The notes: generated from the sequence alone by a model not told the origin. A DNA stretch of 64,000 nucleotides from Alphaproteobacteria bacterium (GCA_022819985.1 JAJEGH010000004.1:62001-126000); one strand, 5' to 3'. Numbered from the stretch's first letter, positions 28,089-37,427 are shown. Translations and numbers: made by a program.

Positions 28089-29912
28089 CTAGTCCGTCGC
28101 GCGGACCTTGACGTAGCGGCCGGGGGCCGGCTCGATGACGTCCAGTGCGCCATCGCCGGGCTGGCGCGCGTCGACCTTCCCGCCGGTTTTGCGGGACATC
28201 CAGCGCTGCAATTCCGGCCACCAGGAGCCCTCGTGCTGTTTCGCGCAGGCGAGCCATTCTTCCGGGTCCGCCGGGTTCTTCGGGTTCGTCCAGTAGCCGT
28301 ATTTCTCCGAGCCTTCCGGATTGACCACGCCGGCGATGTGGCCCGAGCCGCTGAGGCAGAACTTGATCGGCCCGCCATAGAGCTGCGTGCCCGAATAGGT
28401 CGCCTTCCAGGGCGCGATATGGTCGTCCTTCGTCGACAGGATGAAGGTCGGCGTCTCGACCGCGCCGAGGTCGATCGGCGTGCCCAGCAGGTCGATGGCG
28501 CCCGGTTCGACCAGCAGGTTCCGCTGGTACATGTTGCGCAGATAGAACATGTGCATCGCCGCCGGCATGCGCGTGGCGTCGGAATTCCAGTAGAGGAGGT
28601 CGAAGGGGAAGGGGTCCTTGCCGAGCAGGTAGTTGTTGATGACGAAGGACCAGATCAGGTCGTTGGCGCGCAGCATGTTGAAGGTATTCGCCATGTCCTT
28701 GCCTTCGAGATAGCCGCGTTTGGCCATCCGCTCCTCAAGGCCCTTCAGCTGCTCGTCGTCGATAAAGACGCACAGGTCGCCGGCATTCTCGAAATCGACC
28801 AGGGTGGTGAAATAGGTCACGCTCTTCACCCGGTCGGCCCGGCCGCTGTTGGCCAAATGCGCCATCGCGCAGGCGGTCAGCGTGCCGCCCAGGCAATAGC
28901 CGATCGCGTTGACCTGGGTTTCGCCGGTCGCCCGCTCGATGGCGTCCATCGCGGCGAGCGGGCCCTCGACCAGGTAATCCTCGAAGGTCTTGTCCGCGAG
29001 GCGAGAATCCGGATTGACCCAGGAAATCACGAAGACCGTGTGGCCCTTCGAGACCGCCCAGCGGATGAAGGAGTTCGAGTCGCGCAGGTCAAGGATGTAG
29101 AATTTGTTGATCCAGGGCGGGACGATCAGCAGCGGCGTCCTGTAGGCCTTTTCGGTCAGCGGGGCGTACTGGATGAGTTGCATCAGGTCGTTCTCGAACA
29201 CGACCGCGCCCTGCGAGGCGGCGACATTCTCGCCGACCTCGAATTTGGTGTCGTCGGTCATGCGGATGGCGAGCTTGCCCTTGCCGCGCTCCAGGTCGGT
29301 CAGCAGGTTGTTCAGCCCGTTGACCAGGTTTTCGCCCTTCGTCTCGACGGTCGCGCGCAGGACTTCGGGGTTGGTCGCCGCGAAATTGGTCGGCGCCATC
29401 GCGTCGATCCACTGTTTGGTGAAGAACTCCACCTTGTGGGCGGTGTGGTCGTCCAGGCCCTCGGTCTCGGCGACCGATTTCTGGATGTGCTGCGACGCCA
29501 GCAGGTAGGACTGCTTGATGAATTCGAAGGCGGCGTTGTCGGTCCAGGCGGCGTCCTTGAAACGCCGGTCGCCCGGCTCCGGCGCAATTTTCGGCCCGGC
29601 CGCCCCACTATCCGCTTCGCCGGCCGCCGCGCCGCCGGCCATGCGCCGCGCCGTATCGGTCCACAGCGCGGCATAGTCCGACCAGAACCGGGTCTGCATC
29701 TCCCACAGCCGGGCCGGGTCGGCCATCATCTGCCGGGTCAGCTCCATGAACGCGCCGCCGATCTTCAGCGGATCGGGGTCCTGCAGGCCCTCCTCTTTCC
29801 GGGACGCCAGAAAATCCTCGACGATCTTCTGGCTGCGTTCGGCGATCGACGCGAACTGTTCGGCGGCGGCGGCCATTTCCCGGGTTGCGGCGTCGGTCTG
29901 CGGTTCGGTCAT
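28089..29912 (-). CDS. phaC: Class I poly(3-hydroxyalkanoate) synthase
   Basis: This 607-residue enzyme polymerises 3-hydroxyacyl-CoA into storage polyester. The lipase-like box GYCLGG with the catalytic cysteine is at about 339; the Asp and His of the triad lie in KDDHIAPW (about 499) and GSGHIAG (about 527). The N-terminal 90 residues match the variable region of class I synthases. ATG 29912 has AAAGGA. No phaA, phaB or phasin is next to it, but the MaoC hydratase and acyl-CoA genes 4-8 kb away could supply (R)-3-hydroxyacyl-CoA. It is divergent from the lipoprotein gene. Confidence 0.96.
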   Translation of the reverse strand: MTEPQTDAATREMAAAAEQFASIAERSQKIVEDFLASRKEEGLQDPDPLKIGGAFMELTRQMMADPARLWEMQTRFWSDYAALWTDTARRMAGGAAAGEADSGAAGPKIAPEPGDRRFKDAAWTDNAAFEFIKQSYLLASQHIQKSVAETEGLDDHTAHKVEFFTKQWIDAMAPTNFAATNPEVLRATVETKGENLVNGLNNLLTDLERGKGKLAIRMTDDTKFEVGENVAASQGAVVFENDLMQLIQYAPLTEKAYRTPLLIVPPWINKFYILDLRDSNSFIRWAVSKGHTVFVISWVNPDSRLADKTFEDYLVEGPLAAMDAIERATGETQVNAIGYCLGGTLTACAMAHLANSGRADRVKSVTYFTTLVDFENAGDLCVFIDDEQLKGLEERMAKRGYLEGKDMANTFNMLRANDLIWSFVINNYLLGKDPFPFDLLYWNSDATRMPAAMHMFYLRNMYQRNLLVEPGAIDLLGTPIDLGAVETPTFILSTKDDHIAPWKATYSGTQLYGGPIKFCLSGSGHIAGVVNPEGSEKYGYWTNPKNPADPEEWLACAKQHEGSWWPELQRWMSRKTGGKVDARQPGDGALDVIEPAPGRYVKVRATD

Positions 29913-30099
29913 GGCGTCGGTCCTTTCCCCGCGGCGCCGGGTGGGTGCGTTTCAGACGGGCGCAGGCCGGGCGCGGCCGCGCGCGGGCATTTTCCCAAGG
30001 CGGTCGATCCGGTTAGGTATACCCGGCAACGCCTCCGGCACGATGACCGGTTGTCCGCCCGGCGGCGACGGGTTGACGCACAATGGCGCGGACCGGGCG

Positions 30100-30134
30100 A
30101 TATCCTGCCCGTTGGCTTGCAGCGGGCAGGATAT
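30100..30134. promoter_or_regulatory. Perfect 12-bp inverted repeat in the divergent phaC promoter region
   Basis: ATATCCTGCCCG (30100-30111) and CGGGCAGGATAT (30123-30134) are exact complements around an 11-base loop. The site lies 188 bp upstream of phaC and 68 bp before the lipoprotein start. No T-run follows on either strand, so an operator for a dimeric regulator is more likely than a terminator. Confidence 0.5.
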
Positions 30135-30201
30135 GCTACCAGTTTTGTGTCGCCGGGCCGGCCTGCGGACGATCGGGCGGCCTGCATTGGGAGTTTCGAT
30201 A

Positions 30202-30891
30202 ATGAGAGTCGCCGAGCCCAGGATGTCCGTCCCGCGCAGCCCGCGCAGAATAACGCTGGCCGCGCCGATCGTCGCGCTGGCCGTTCTGGGCGCCTGCTCG
30301 AGCCCGGAAAAGGCGGACGCTCCCGGCGCTCCCGGCGCCGACAAGCCGTTCCCGAACCTGGCGACGGTGCCCGACCGGCCCGCGGGGCAGGACCCGCGCC
30401 AGCGCATGCAAATCCAGGAAGGGCTGTTCGCCGACCGGCGCAACGCCCGCTATCTCGAAGGCGGCGGCCCCCGGGCCGGCTACGGCGGGGCGCCGGACAG
30501 GGTGACCGCCGGCGACGTGCGCGCCGAGATCATCCGCCCCGGCAGCGCGCAGCGGAAGGCCGAGGTCAAGACGGTCGACGGCGTCCGGATCGTCCGCTCC
30601 GGCTTCATCGCCGCCGTCACCTTCGCCGGCAAGAGCACCGCCCTGCCGCCGGGCAGCGGCCGCAAGATCGTGCGCATCGCGCAAATCCAGAACATGCTCA
30701 AAAGCACACTGACGCTGATCGGCCGGGCCGGCCGGGGCGAAGCGGCGGACGCGGCGCTCGCCCGCGCCCGGGCCGTCGCAACCGGCCTGACGACCATGGG
30801 CGTGCCGGCCGGCAAGATCCGCGTCCGCAAGGGCAAGGGGCGGGCCTCGCGGGTCGACGTCTATATGTCCGGCGGCCAGGTGCCGAAGTAA
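30202..30891 (+). CDS. Lipoprotein with OmpA-like C-terminal region
   Basis: This 229-residue protein has an Arg-rich N-terminus, a hydrophobic stretch and a lipobox LGAC at about 32-35, so it is probably lipid-anchored. A Pro/Gly-rich linker leads to a C-terminal region (about 155-228) where TLTLIGRAGRGEAADAALARARAVATGLTTMGVPAGKIRV has the spacing of OmpA peptidoglycan-binding domains, though the usual Asn and Asp anchors are not obvious. A cell-envelope role is likely but unproven. ATG 30202 is the first start giving a lipobox. Confidence 0.7.
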   Translation: MRVAEPRMSVPRSPRRITLAAPIVALAVLGACSSPEKADAPGAPGADKPFPNLATVPDRPAGQDPRQRMQIQEGLFADRRNARYLEGGGPRAGYGGAPDRVTAGDVRAEIIRPGSAQRKAEVKTVDGVRIVRSGFIAAVTFAGKSTALPPGSGRKIVRIAQIQNMLKSTLTLIGRAGRGEAADAALARARAVATGLTTMGVPAGKIRVRKGKGRASRVDVYMSGGQVPK

Positions 30892-30928
30892 CAGTCCGCC
30901 CTTCCGCGCCGCAACGGGACAGCAACCG

Positions 30929-32125
30929 GTGACGCACGCCGAGCCGTTCTACCGCCTCAAGCGCCTGCCGCCCTACCTGTTCGCCGAAGTCAACGCGATG
31001 AAGCACCGGGCGCGCGCGGCGGGCGAGGACATCATCGACTTCGGCATGGGCAACCCGGACAGCGCGACGCCGGACCATATCGTCGACAAGCTGGTCGAGA
31101 CCGTCCGCAACCCCCGGACCCACCGCTATTCGACGTCGCGCGGCATTCCCGGCCTGCGCCGGGCGATCGCCGCCTACTACGAGCGGCGCCACAATGTGAC
31201 CGTCGATCCGGAGCGCGAGGTCGTGGTCAACCTCGGCTCCAAGGAAGGCTTCGTCAATCTGGCCCAGGCCATCGTGGCGCCGGGCGACATGATTATCGCG
31301 CCGAACCCGACCTATCCGATCCACAGCTACGCCTTCATCATCGCCGGGGCCTCGATCCGCCATCTGCCGCTGACCCCGGCGCACGACTATCTGCGCGAAC
31401 TGGACCGGGCGGTGCGCCATTCGGTGCCGCCGCCGACGGCGCTGATCCTGAATTTTCCGTCGAACCCGACGGCACAGATCGTCGATCTCGATTTCTACCG
31501 GGAAGTCGTCGATTTCTGCCGCCGCAACGATCTGCTCATCGTCTCCGACCTCGCCTATGCCGAGATCTATTTCGACGGCAATCCGCCGCCGTCGATCCTC
31601 GAAGTGCCCGGCGCGCGGGACATCGCCATCGAGTTCCAGTCGCTGAGCAAGACCTATTCGATGCCGGGCTGGCGGGTCGGCTTCGCCGTCGGCAACGAAC
31701 GGCTGGTCCAGGCGCTCGCCCATGTCAAATCCTACGTCGATTACGGCGCTTTCACGCCGGTCCAGGTGGCGGCGACGGCGGCGCTGAACGGCCCGCAGGA
31801 GTGCGTGGCGGAGTTCCGCAAGCTGTACCGAAGGCGGCGCGACGTGCTGGTCGAAGGGCTGGCGGCGGCCGGGTGGGACGTTCCCAGCCCGCCGGCGACC
31901 ATGTTCGCCTGGGTGCCGCTGCCGCCGCGCTTCGCGAACATGGGCTCGATGGAATTTGCCAAGCTTCTGCTCGGCGAGGCAAAAGTCGCGGTATCGCCGG
32001 GCATCGGTTTCGGCGAATATGGCGAGGGTCATTTGCGGGTTGCGCTGGTCGAGAACACGCAGCGCATCCGGCAGGCGACCCGCAATATCAAAGCCTTTCT
32101 TTCCGGCGATGCGGCGGCCGCCTGA
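30929..32125 (+). CDS. alaC: Class I/II aminotransferase (alanine/diaminopimelate type)
   Basis: This 398-residue PLP enzyme has DFGMGNPD at the N-terminus, NPTYPIHSY, NFPSNPTAQ (about 175), DLAYAEIYFDG and the PLP-lysine segment SLSKTYSMPGWRVGF (about 235-249). It best matches the branch annotated as alanine transaminase AlaC or LL-diaminopimelate aminotransferase. GTG 30929 is the start. The gene begins the run aminotransferase - hom - glpX - recJ, a conserved order in Rhodospirillales-like genomes. The symbol is by family and could be wrong in detail. Confidence 0.88.
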   Translation: MTHAEPFYRLKRLPPYLFAEVNAMKHRARAAGEDIIDFGMGNPDSATPDHIVDKLVETVRNPRTHRYSTSRGIPGLRRAIAAYYERRHNVTVDPEREVVVNLGSKEGFVNLAQAIVAPGDMIIAPNPTYPIHSYAFIIAGASIRHLPLTPAHDYLRELDRAVRHSVPPPTALILNFPSNPTAQIVDLDFYREVVDFCRRNDLLIVSDLAYAEIYFDGNPPPSILEVPGARDIAIEFQSLSKTYSMPGWRVGFAVGNERLVQALAHVKSYVDYGAFTPVQVAATAALNGPQECVAEFRKLYRRRRDVLVEGLAAAGWDVPSPPATMFAWVPLPPRFANMGSMEFAKLLLGEAKVAVSPGIGFGEYGEGHLRVALVENTQRIRQATRNIKAFLSGDAAAA

Positions 32126-32167
32126 CCGGCCGCGCCTTCCGGGCGGCAATCCTCCGGACGGGGTGAC

Positions 32168-33460
32168 GTGAGCGACGAGATCAGACTTGCCGTGGCCGGC
32201 CTCGGGACGGTCGGCGCCGGCGTCGTGGACCTGCTGGACCGTAACGGCGGCCCGATCGCCGCCCGGGCCGGCCGCCGCCTGTCCGTCGCGGCGGTGTGCG
32301 CGCGCGACCGGGCGAAGGACCGGGGCGTCGATCTCGCCGGCGCGGACTGGCACGACGATCCGGTCGCCATGGCCGGCGCCGGCGGCCACGACATTTTCGT
32401 CGAGCTGATCGGCGGCGCCGGCGGGCCGGCGAAAGCGGCGGTCGAGGCCGCGCTCGCCGCGGGCAAACATGTCGTGACCGCCAACAAGGCGCTGATCGCC
32501 GAACACGGCGCGGCGCTCGCCGCACAGGCCGACGCCGCGGGCGTCGCGCTGGCCTTCGAGGCCGGCGTCGCCGGCGGCATCCCGATCGTCAAGGCGATGC
32601 GCGAAGGGCTGGCCGGCAACCGGATCGGCCGGGTCGTCGGCATCCTGAACGGCACCTGCAACTACATCCTCACCGACATGCGCCACAGCGGCCGGCGGTT
32701 CGAGGAGGTGCTCACAGAGGCGCAGGACCTGGGCTACGCCGAGGCCGATCCCCGCTTCGATGTCGACGGGATCGACGCGGCCCACAAGCTCGCCATCCTG
32801 ACCAGCCTGGCCTTCGGCGTTGCCGTCGACTTTGCCGGCGTATCGATCGCCGGCATCCGCAAGGTCACGCCGGTCGATATCGCCTTCGCCGAGGAACTCG
32901 ACTATCGCATCAAACTGCTCGGCATCGGCGCCCTGACGGACTCCGGGATCGAGCAATGCGTCGAGCCCTGCATGGTCCGGCGCGATTCGCCGCTCGGCGC
33001 GGTCGACGGGGTCTACAACGCCGTCACGGTGCAGGCCGACGCCGCGGAGGACACGACCTACGAGGGCCGGGGCGCCGGCGCGGGGCCGACCGCGTCGGCC
33101 GTGGTCGCCGACATCGTCGATATCGCGCGCGGGCGCGTTCTGCCGGCCTTCGGCATTCCGGCCGGGGCGCTGGAACCGCTGCAGCGCGCCGACGTCGAGG
33201 CCAGGCGCGGTGCCTTCTATGTCCGGCTGATCGTGCGCGACCGTCCCGGCGTGATGGCCGACATCGCGGCCGCGCTGCGCGACGAGCGGGTGTCGCTGGA
33301 GAACGTGTTCCAACGCGGCCGGGCGCCGGACGATGCGGTGCCGGTCGTGCTGACGACCCACGAGGGCGGCGAGGCCGCGCTGAAGCGCGCGCTGGTCCGG
33401 ATCGGCGGGCTGGAGACGGTTCTGGAGGAACCGTGCCTGATCCGCATCGAGGACTCCTGA
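32168..33460 (+). CDS. hom: Homoserine dehydrogenase
   Basis: This 430-residue enzyme reduces aspartate semialdehyde to homoserine for threonine and methionine synthesis. It has a Rossmann loop GLGTVGAGVV, the catalytic core with TANKALIAEHG, GVAGGIPIVKAMREGL, GILNGTCNYIL and the catalytic YAEADPRFDVDGIDAAHKL, and a C-terminal ACT domain (about 350-425) for feedback control by threonine. Start GTG 32168 follows the aminotransferase by 42 bp. Length and domain order are standard. Confidence 0.97.
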   Translation: MSDEIRLAVAGLGTVGAGVVDLLDRNGGPIAARAGRRLSVAAVCARDRAKDRGVDLAGADWHDDPVAMAGAGGHDIFVELIGGAGGPAKAAVEAALAAGKHVVTANKALIAEHGAALAAQADAAGVALAFEAGVAGGIPIVKAMREGLAGNRIGRVVGILNGTCNYILTDMRHSGRRFEEVLTEAQDLGYAEADPRFDVDGIDAAHKLAILTSLAFGVAVDFAGVSIAGIRKVTPVDIAFAEELDYRIKLLGIGALTDSGIEQCVEPCMVRRDSPLGAVDGVYNAVTVQADAAEDTTYEGRGAGAGPTASAVVADIVDIARGRVLPAFGIPAGALEPLQRADVEARRGAFYVRLIVRDRPGVMADIAAALRDERVSLENVFQRGRAPDDAVPVVLTTHEGGEAALKRALVRIGGLETVLEEPCLIRIEDS

Positions 33461-33486
33461 ACGGCGGCGAGAGGACAACGGCGGGC

Positions 33487-34464
33487 ATGGCTGAAGGCGA
33501 CGTACTGGAGCGCAATCTGGCGCTCGAAGCGGTCCGGGTTACCGAAGCGGCGGCGCTGGCGGCCTCGCGCCTGATGGGCCGGGGCGACGAAAAGGCCGCG
33601 GACCAGGCCGCGGTCGATGCCATGCGCACGGCGCTCAACGTGCTGTCGATCGACGGCATCGTCGTGATCGGCGAGGGCGAGCGCGACGAGGCGCCGATGC
33701 TGTACATCGGCGAGAAGGTCGGCGCCGGCGGCCCGAAGGTCGATATCGCGCTCGATCCGCTCGAAGGCACGACGATCACCGCCAAGGGAACCGAGAACGC
33801 GCTCGCCGTCATCGCCATGGCGGAGGAGGGCGGCTTTCTCCACGCGCCCGACGTGTATATGGACAAGATCGCGGTCGGCGGCGGGCTGCCGGACGGTCTG
33901 ATCGACATCGACGCCGAGCCGGCGGCAAACCTGAAGGCGCTCGCCGGCGCCCGGGGCGTCGAGGTCCAGGACCTCGTCGCCTGCATCCTGGATCGGCCGC
34001 GCCATGCCGAACTGATCGCGAAGGTCCGGGAGGCCGGCGCGCGCATCAAGCTGATCTCCGACGGCGACGTGAGCGGCGTCATCGCCACCTCGAAGCCAGA
34101 CAGCGGCACCGACATCTATATCGGCACCGGCGGCGCGCCCGAAGGCGTTCTGGCGGCGGCGGCGCTCCGCTGCATCGGCGGGCAGATGCAGGGGCGGCTG
34201 CTGTTCCGCAACGACGACGAGCGCCGCCGGGCGCACGCGGCCGGGATCGAGGACATGAACCGGGTCTACGGCCTGGACGACATGGCGCACGGCGATGTCA
34301 TGTTCGCCGCCACCGGCGTCACCGACGGCTCCATGGTGCGCGGGGTGCGCCGCTGGGGCACCGGCGCGGCGACCCATTCGATCGTCATGCGCTCGAAATC
34401 CGGCACGATCCGGACCATCGAGGCGACCCACAATTTCCAGCGCAAGGCCGCCCCCGATCTGTAG
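33487..34464 (+). CDS. glpX: Class II fructose-1,6-bisphosphatase
   Basis: This 325-residue GlpX-type enzyme dephosphorylates fructose-1,6-bisphosphate in gluconeogenesis. Metal-binding motifs are IGEGERDEAPM (about 58-68) and DPLEGTT (about 88-94), then KLISDGDVSG and IGTGGAPEGVLAAAALRC. ATG 33487 is 26 bp after hom. The length is normal. Its neighbours hom and recJ recur beside glpX in many alphaproteobacteria although the three work in different pathways. Confidence 0.96.
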   Translation: MAEGDVLERNLALEAVRVTEAAALAASRLMGRGDEKAADQAAVDAMRTALNVLSIDGIVVIGEGERDEAPMLYIGEKVGAGGPKVDIALDPLEGTTITAKGTENALAVIAMAEEGGFLHAPDVYMDKIAVGGGLPDGLIDIDAEPAANLKALAGARGVEVQDLVACILDRPRHAELIAKVREAGARIKLISDGDVSGVIATSKPDSGTDIYIGTGGAPEGVLAAAALRCIGGQMQGRLLFRNDDERRRAHAAGIEDMNRVYGLDDMAHGDVMFAATGVTDGSMVRGVRRWGTGAATHSIVMRSKSGTIRTIEATHNFQRKAAPDL

Positions 34465-34487
34465 ACCGGCAGCGAGATTGACCGGCG

Positions 34488-36302
34488 ATGACTGAGGGCC
34501 CGGCCCCGCCGGCCGTCCTGCCCGCGATTTTGGGAGTCGAGCGGTCGTTCGGCGACCGGCGCTGGCAGGCGCGCAGCGCGGGCGACCCGGCGGCCGACGA
34601 GCGGCTCGGCATGGCGATGGCGCAGCGGTTCGGCCTGCCGGAAATCGTCGGCCGCCTGCTTGCGAACCGCGGCGAGACGCCGGACAGCGCCGGGGACTTT
34701 CTCGAGCCGAGCCTGAAACGCGCGCTGCCCGACCCGTCCCATCTCAAGGACATGGACGCCGCTGTTGAGCGGATCGCCGCCGCCCTGGAGAAGGGCGAGC
34801 CGATGGCCGTGTTCGGCGATTACGACGTCGACGGCGCAACCTCCGCCGCCCTGCTGCACCGCTATTTCGCCGATCTGGGCGTACCCCTGCGCCTCTATGT
34901 GCCCGACCGGATCGCCGAAGGGTACGGCCCCAATGCCGAAGCCTTGCTGCGCCTGCAGGGCGAGGGCATCCGCCTGGTGCTGACGGTCGATTGCGGCATC
35001 TCGGCCCACGAACCGCTGGCGGCTGCGCAGGCCGCGGGCCTCGATGTCGTGGTGCTCGACCACCATGTCGCCGAACCGGCGCTGCCGCCGGCGGTCGCCG
35101 TGGTGAACCCGAACCGGCTGGACGAGGACAGCCCGCACAAGACGCTTGCCGCCGTCGGCGTGACCTTCCTGCTGCTGGTCGCGCTCAACCGGGCGCTGCG
35201 CGGGCGGGGCCGGTTCGAGAACCGGCCGGAGCCCGACCTGATGGCGCTGCTCGACCTCGTGGCGCTGGGTACGGTGTGCGATGTCGTGCCGCTGACCGGC
35301 CTCAACCGGGCGCTGGTCGCCCGCGGCCTCGCGGTCATGGCGCGCCGGCGTAACATCGGCCTGGCGGCGCTGGCCGACGTGGCGCGGCTGTCCGCGCCGC
35401 CGGGCGCCTACCATGCCGGCTTCGTGCTGGGGCCGCGGGTCAATGCGGGCGGGCGTGTCGGCCGGGCCGATCTCGGCGCCCGGCTACTAACGGCGGACAG
35501 TCCGGCCGAAGCGCGCCGGCTCGCCGAACGGCTCGACGGCTTCAACGCCGAACGCAAGGCCATCGAGCGGACGGTGCTGGCCGCCGCGCTGGAGAAGGCG
35601 GAGGCGCAGGCGGCCGAAGGGCTGCCGCTGGTGCTCGTCGCCGGCGAGGGCTGGCATCCCGGCGTCATCGGCATCGTCGCATCCCGCATCGTCGAGCGGA
35701 CCGCCCGGCCGGCCTGCGTGGTCGCGCTGACGGACGGCGTCGGCAAGGGCTCCTGCCGCTCGATCCCCGGCGTCGACCTGGGCGCTGCCGTGATCGCCGC
35801 GCGCCAGGCCGGCCTGCTGCGGAACGGCGGCGGCCACAGGATGGCGGCCGGGCTGACCGTGGAGGCGGGCAGGGTCGACGCGCTGCACCGCTACCTGTGC
35901 GAACGGGTCGAGGGCGCGGTCGCCGCGGCCGGCGCGGTCCGCACCCTGGGGATCGACGCGGTGCTGACGCCGTCCGGCGCCACCCGCGCGCTCCAGGAAC
36001 AGATCGAGCGGGTCGGGCCGTTCGGCGCCGGCAACCCGGAGCCGCGCTTCGCGCTGTCGGGCGCCCGGATCGCGAAGGCCGATGTCGTCGGCGACAGCCA
36101 CGTCCGCTGTTTCCTGGCGGACGCGCAGGGCAGGCGGCTCAAGGCCATCGCCTTCCGCAGCCTCGGCGAGCCGCTGGGCGACGCCCTGCTCAACGCCGGC
36201 GGCGGCGCGCTCAACCTCGCCGGCAAGCTGCGCGCCGACGACTGGAAAGGCCGCGAGGACGTCCAGTTCCTGATCGACGACGGGGCGGCGGTCGCAAGGT
36301 GA
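34488..36302 (+). CDS. recJ: Single-stranded-DNA exonuclease RecJ
   Basis: This 604-residue 5'-3' exonuclease acts in recombinational and mismatch repair. DHH-family motifs are FGDYDVDGATSAALL (about 106-120), TVDCGIS, VLDHHVAEPALP (about 188) and the second-domain GGGHRMAAGLTVE (about 448). The C-terminal OB fold (about 480-604) is present. The start ATG 34488 is 23 bp after glpX. Length is typical for alphaproteobacterial RecJ. Confidence 0.96.
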   Translation: MTEGPAPPAVLPAILGVERSFGDRRWQARSAGDPAADERLGMAMAQRFGLPEIVGRLLANRGETPDSAGDFLEPSLKRALPDPSHLKDMDAAVERIAAALEKGEPMAVFGDYDVDGATSAALLHRYFADLGVPLRLYVPDRIAEGYGPNAEALLRLQGEGIRLVLTVDCGISAHEPLAAAQAAGLDVVVLDHHVAEPALPPAVAVVNPNRLDEDSPHKTLAAVGVTFLLLVALNRALRGRGRFENRPEPDLMALLDLVALGTVCDVVPLTGLNRALVARGLAVMARRRNIGLAALADVARLSAPPGAYHAGFVLGPRVNAGGRVGRADLGARLLTADSPAEARRLAERLDGFNAERKAIERTVLAAALEKAEAQAAEGLPLVLVAGEGWHPGVIGIVASRIVERTARPACVVALTDGVGKGSCRSIPGVDLGAAVIAARQAGLLRNGGGHRMAAGLTVEAGRVDALHRYLCERVEGAVAAAGAVRTLGIDAVLTPSGATRALQEQIERVGPFGAGNPEPRFALSGARIAKADVVGDSHVRCFLADAQGRRLKAIAFRSLGEPLGDALLNAGGGALNLAGKLRADDWKGREDVQFLIDDGAAVAR

Positions 36303-36437
36303 CGCCGCCGCCGGGCGCTGTGCGGTTCTCCGCCCGGAGGTACGTTGCTCGCGCTATCTCTGTTGCGGCGAGGATGGACGCCGAATGCCCGTAAGAACAT
36401 CTATGGGCGCCTGTACTTGGGATTGCGGGAGTTCGGT

Positions 36438-36683
36438 ATGAAAACCACGGTAGAAATTTCCGACAGTCTCGCCGAAGAGGTGAAAGCCTACACGGCGCGG
36501 GAGGGCGTCACCTTCCGTTCGCTCGTCGAGCGGGGCCTGATCGAGGTGCTGCGCGCCGGACACGCGCCGGCGCCGCTCACCCTGCGCGACGCCAGCGTCG
36601 GCGGCCGGGGCTTGCAAGCTGCGTTTCGCGACGCCGGCTGGGACCGGATCCGCGACGCCGCCTATACCGGACGCGGAAGTTGA
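36438..36683 (+). CDS. VapB-type antitoxin
   Basis: This 81-residue protein begins KTTVEISDSLAEEVKAYTAREGVTFRSLVERGL, a ribbon-helix-helix DNA-binding domain as in VapB/DUF2191 antitoxins, followed by a flexible toxin-binding tail. ATG 36438 is chosen because the RHH domain starts there. Its stop overlaps the TTG start of a PIN-domain toxin remnant (36680), the usual layout of a vapBC operon. Confidence 0.85.
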   Translation: MKTTVEISDSLAEEVKAYTAREGVTFRSLVERGLIEVLRAGHAPAPLTLRDASVGGRGLQAAFRDAGWDRIRDAAYTGRGS

Positions 36684-36859
36684 TCGCGGTCGACACCAAT
36701 ATTCCGGTCTACGCTCACCGCGCCGACCCGGACCGGCACGGCCCCAATACACCGATGGCTGCGCTTTGCCGCTCCCACGGGATATCGGAGCTTTGGACCG
36801 CAGACCGGGACTTCGGCCGTTTTCCCGGCCTCGCCACCCGCAACCCGTTGTTCGATTGA
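36680..36859 (+). pseudogene. VapC toxin remnant with internal in-frame deletion
   Basis: From TTG 36680 a 59-residue frame reads LIAVDTNIPVYAHRADPDRHG, the PIN-domain N-terminus with its first catalytic Asp. It then jumps to MAALCRSHGISELWTADRDFGRFPGLATRNPLFD, which is a PIN C-terminus with the TADRDF motif. Some 70 central residues, including the middle acidic residues, are missing, while both ends stay in one frame. The product cannot be an active ribonuclease, so the antitoxin upstream is probably a relic or a decoy. Confidence 0.8.
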
Positions 36860-37080
36860 AGCCGCCGCATTCGCCGGCGAGGGCGCCGGCCTTGTCTCCG
36901 GTGCGCTGTGCCGCCCCGCGGTTCATGCGGGTGCGCTCATTGAGCTATCAAAAAAATCATCTTGCGGCGCTCGATTTTCGATTTGCCTAAATTGAAGCTG
37001 AGCCGTTTCGTCCCCAAATTTCCTCTATCCGGCACGGACATCGCCGTAGTCGGGTAAAGCGCAAGCGACAGGAGGCGACC

Positions 37081-37254
37081 ATGCGCAATCTTGCGGATAC
37101 CGGAGCCGGCAGAGGCGGGCGCAACGCTCCCGGTACGGAACGGAAGCGCTCTTTCTTCCGTGCGGCAATGACGGGGCTCGCGGCAACCGTCCTCACAGCC
37201 GCTCACGCCGCGTCGACACAGGCCTGCGGCTTCAACATTTGTTTCATTCCGTAA
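37081..37254 (+). CDS. Small ORF: exported peptide candidate ending in CGFNICFIP
   Basis: A 57-codon ORF from ATG 37081 to TAA 37252-37254 is preceded by ACAGGAGGCGACC, one of the strongest ribosome sites in the window. The protein has a basic leader (GTERKRSFFRAA, Tat-like but with Lys-Arg rather than a twin Arg), a hydrophobic stretch MTGLAATVLTA and AHA|AS as a possible signal-peptidase site. That would leave a mature peptide of about 14 residues, ASTQACGFNICFIP, whose two cysteines could pair. I recognise no family. It stands alone in a gene-free spacer. Confidence 0.5.
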   Translation: MRNLADTGAGRGGRNAPGTERKRSFFRAAMTGLAATVLTAAHAASTQACGFNICFIP

Positions 37255-37427
37255 CCACAACCGAAGGCCGGGCCGACGGAGTTTCCGGGGCGCGTTGTCC
37301 GGGCCCGGCTGCCGGCCGCGGTAGCGAGCCGTAGGGGGTTCAAGCCCTCTCTTGCGCGGTTGCCGGTCGCAACGGCGGTTGAGGCCTGGGCAGAAGTCGC
37401 CGCGCCTGCTTTCCCGTTGCTCACGCG

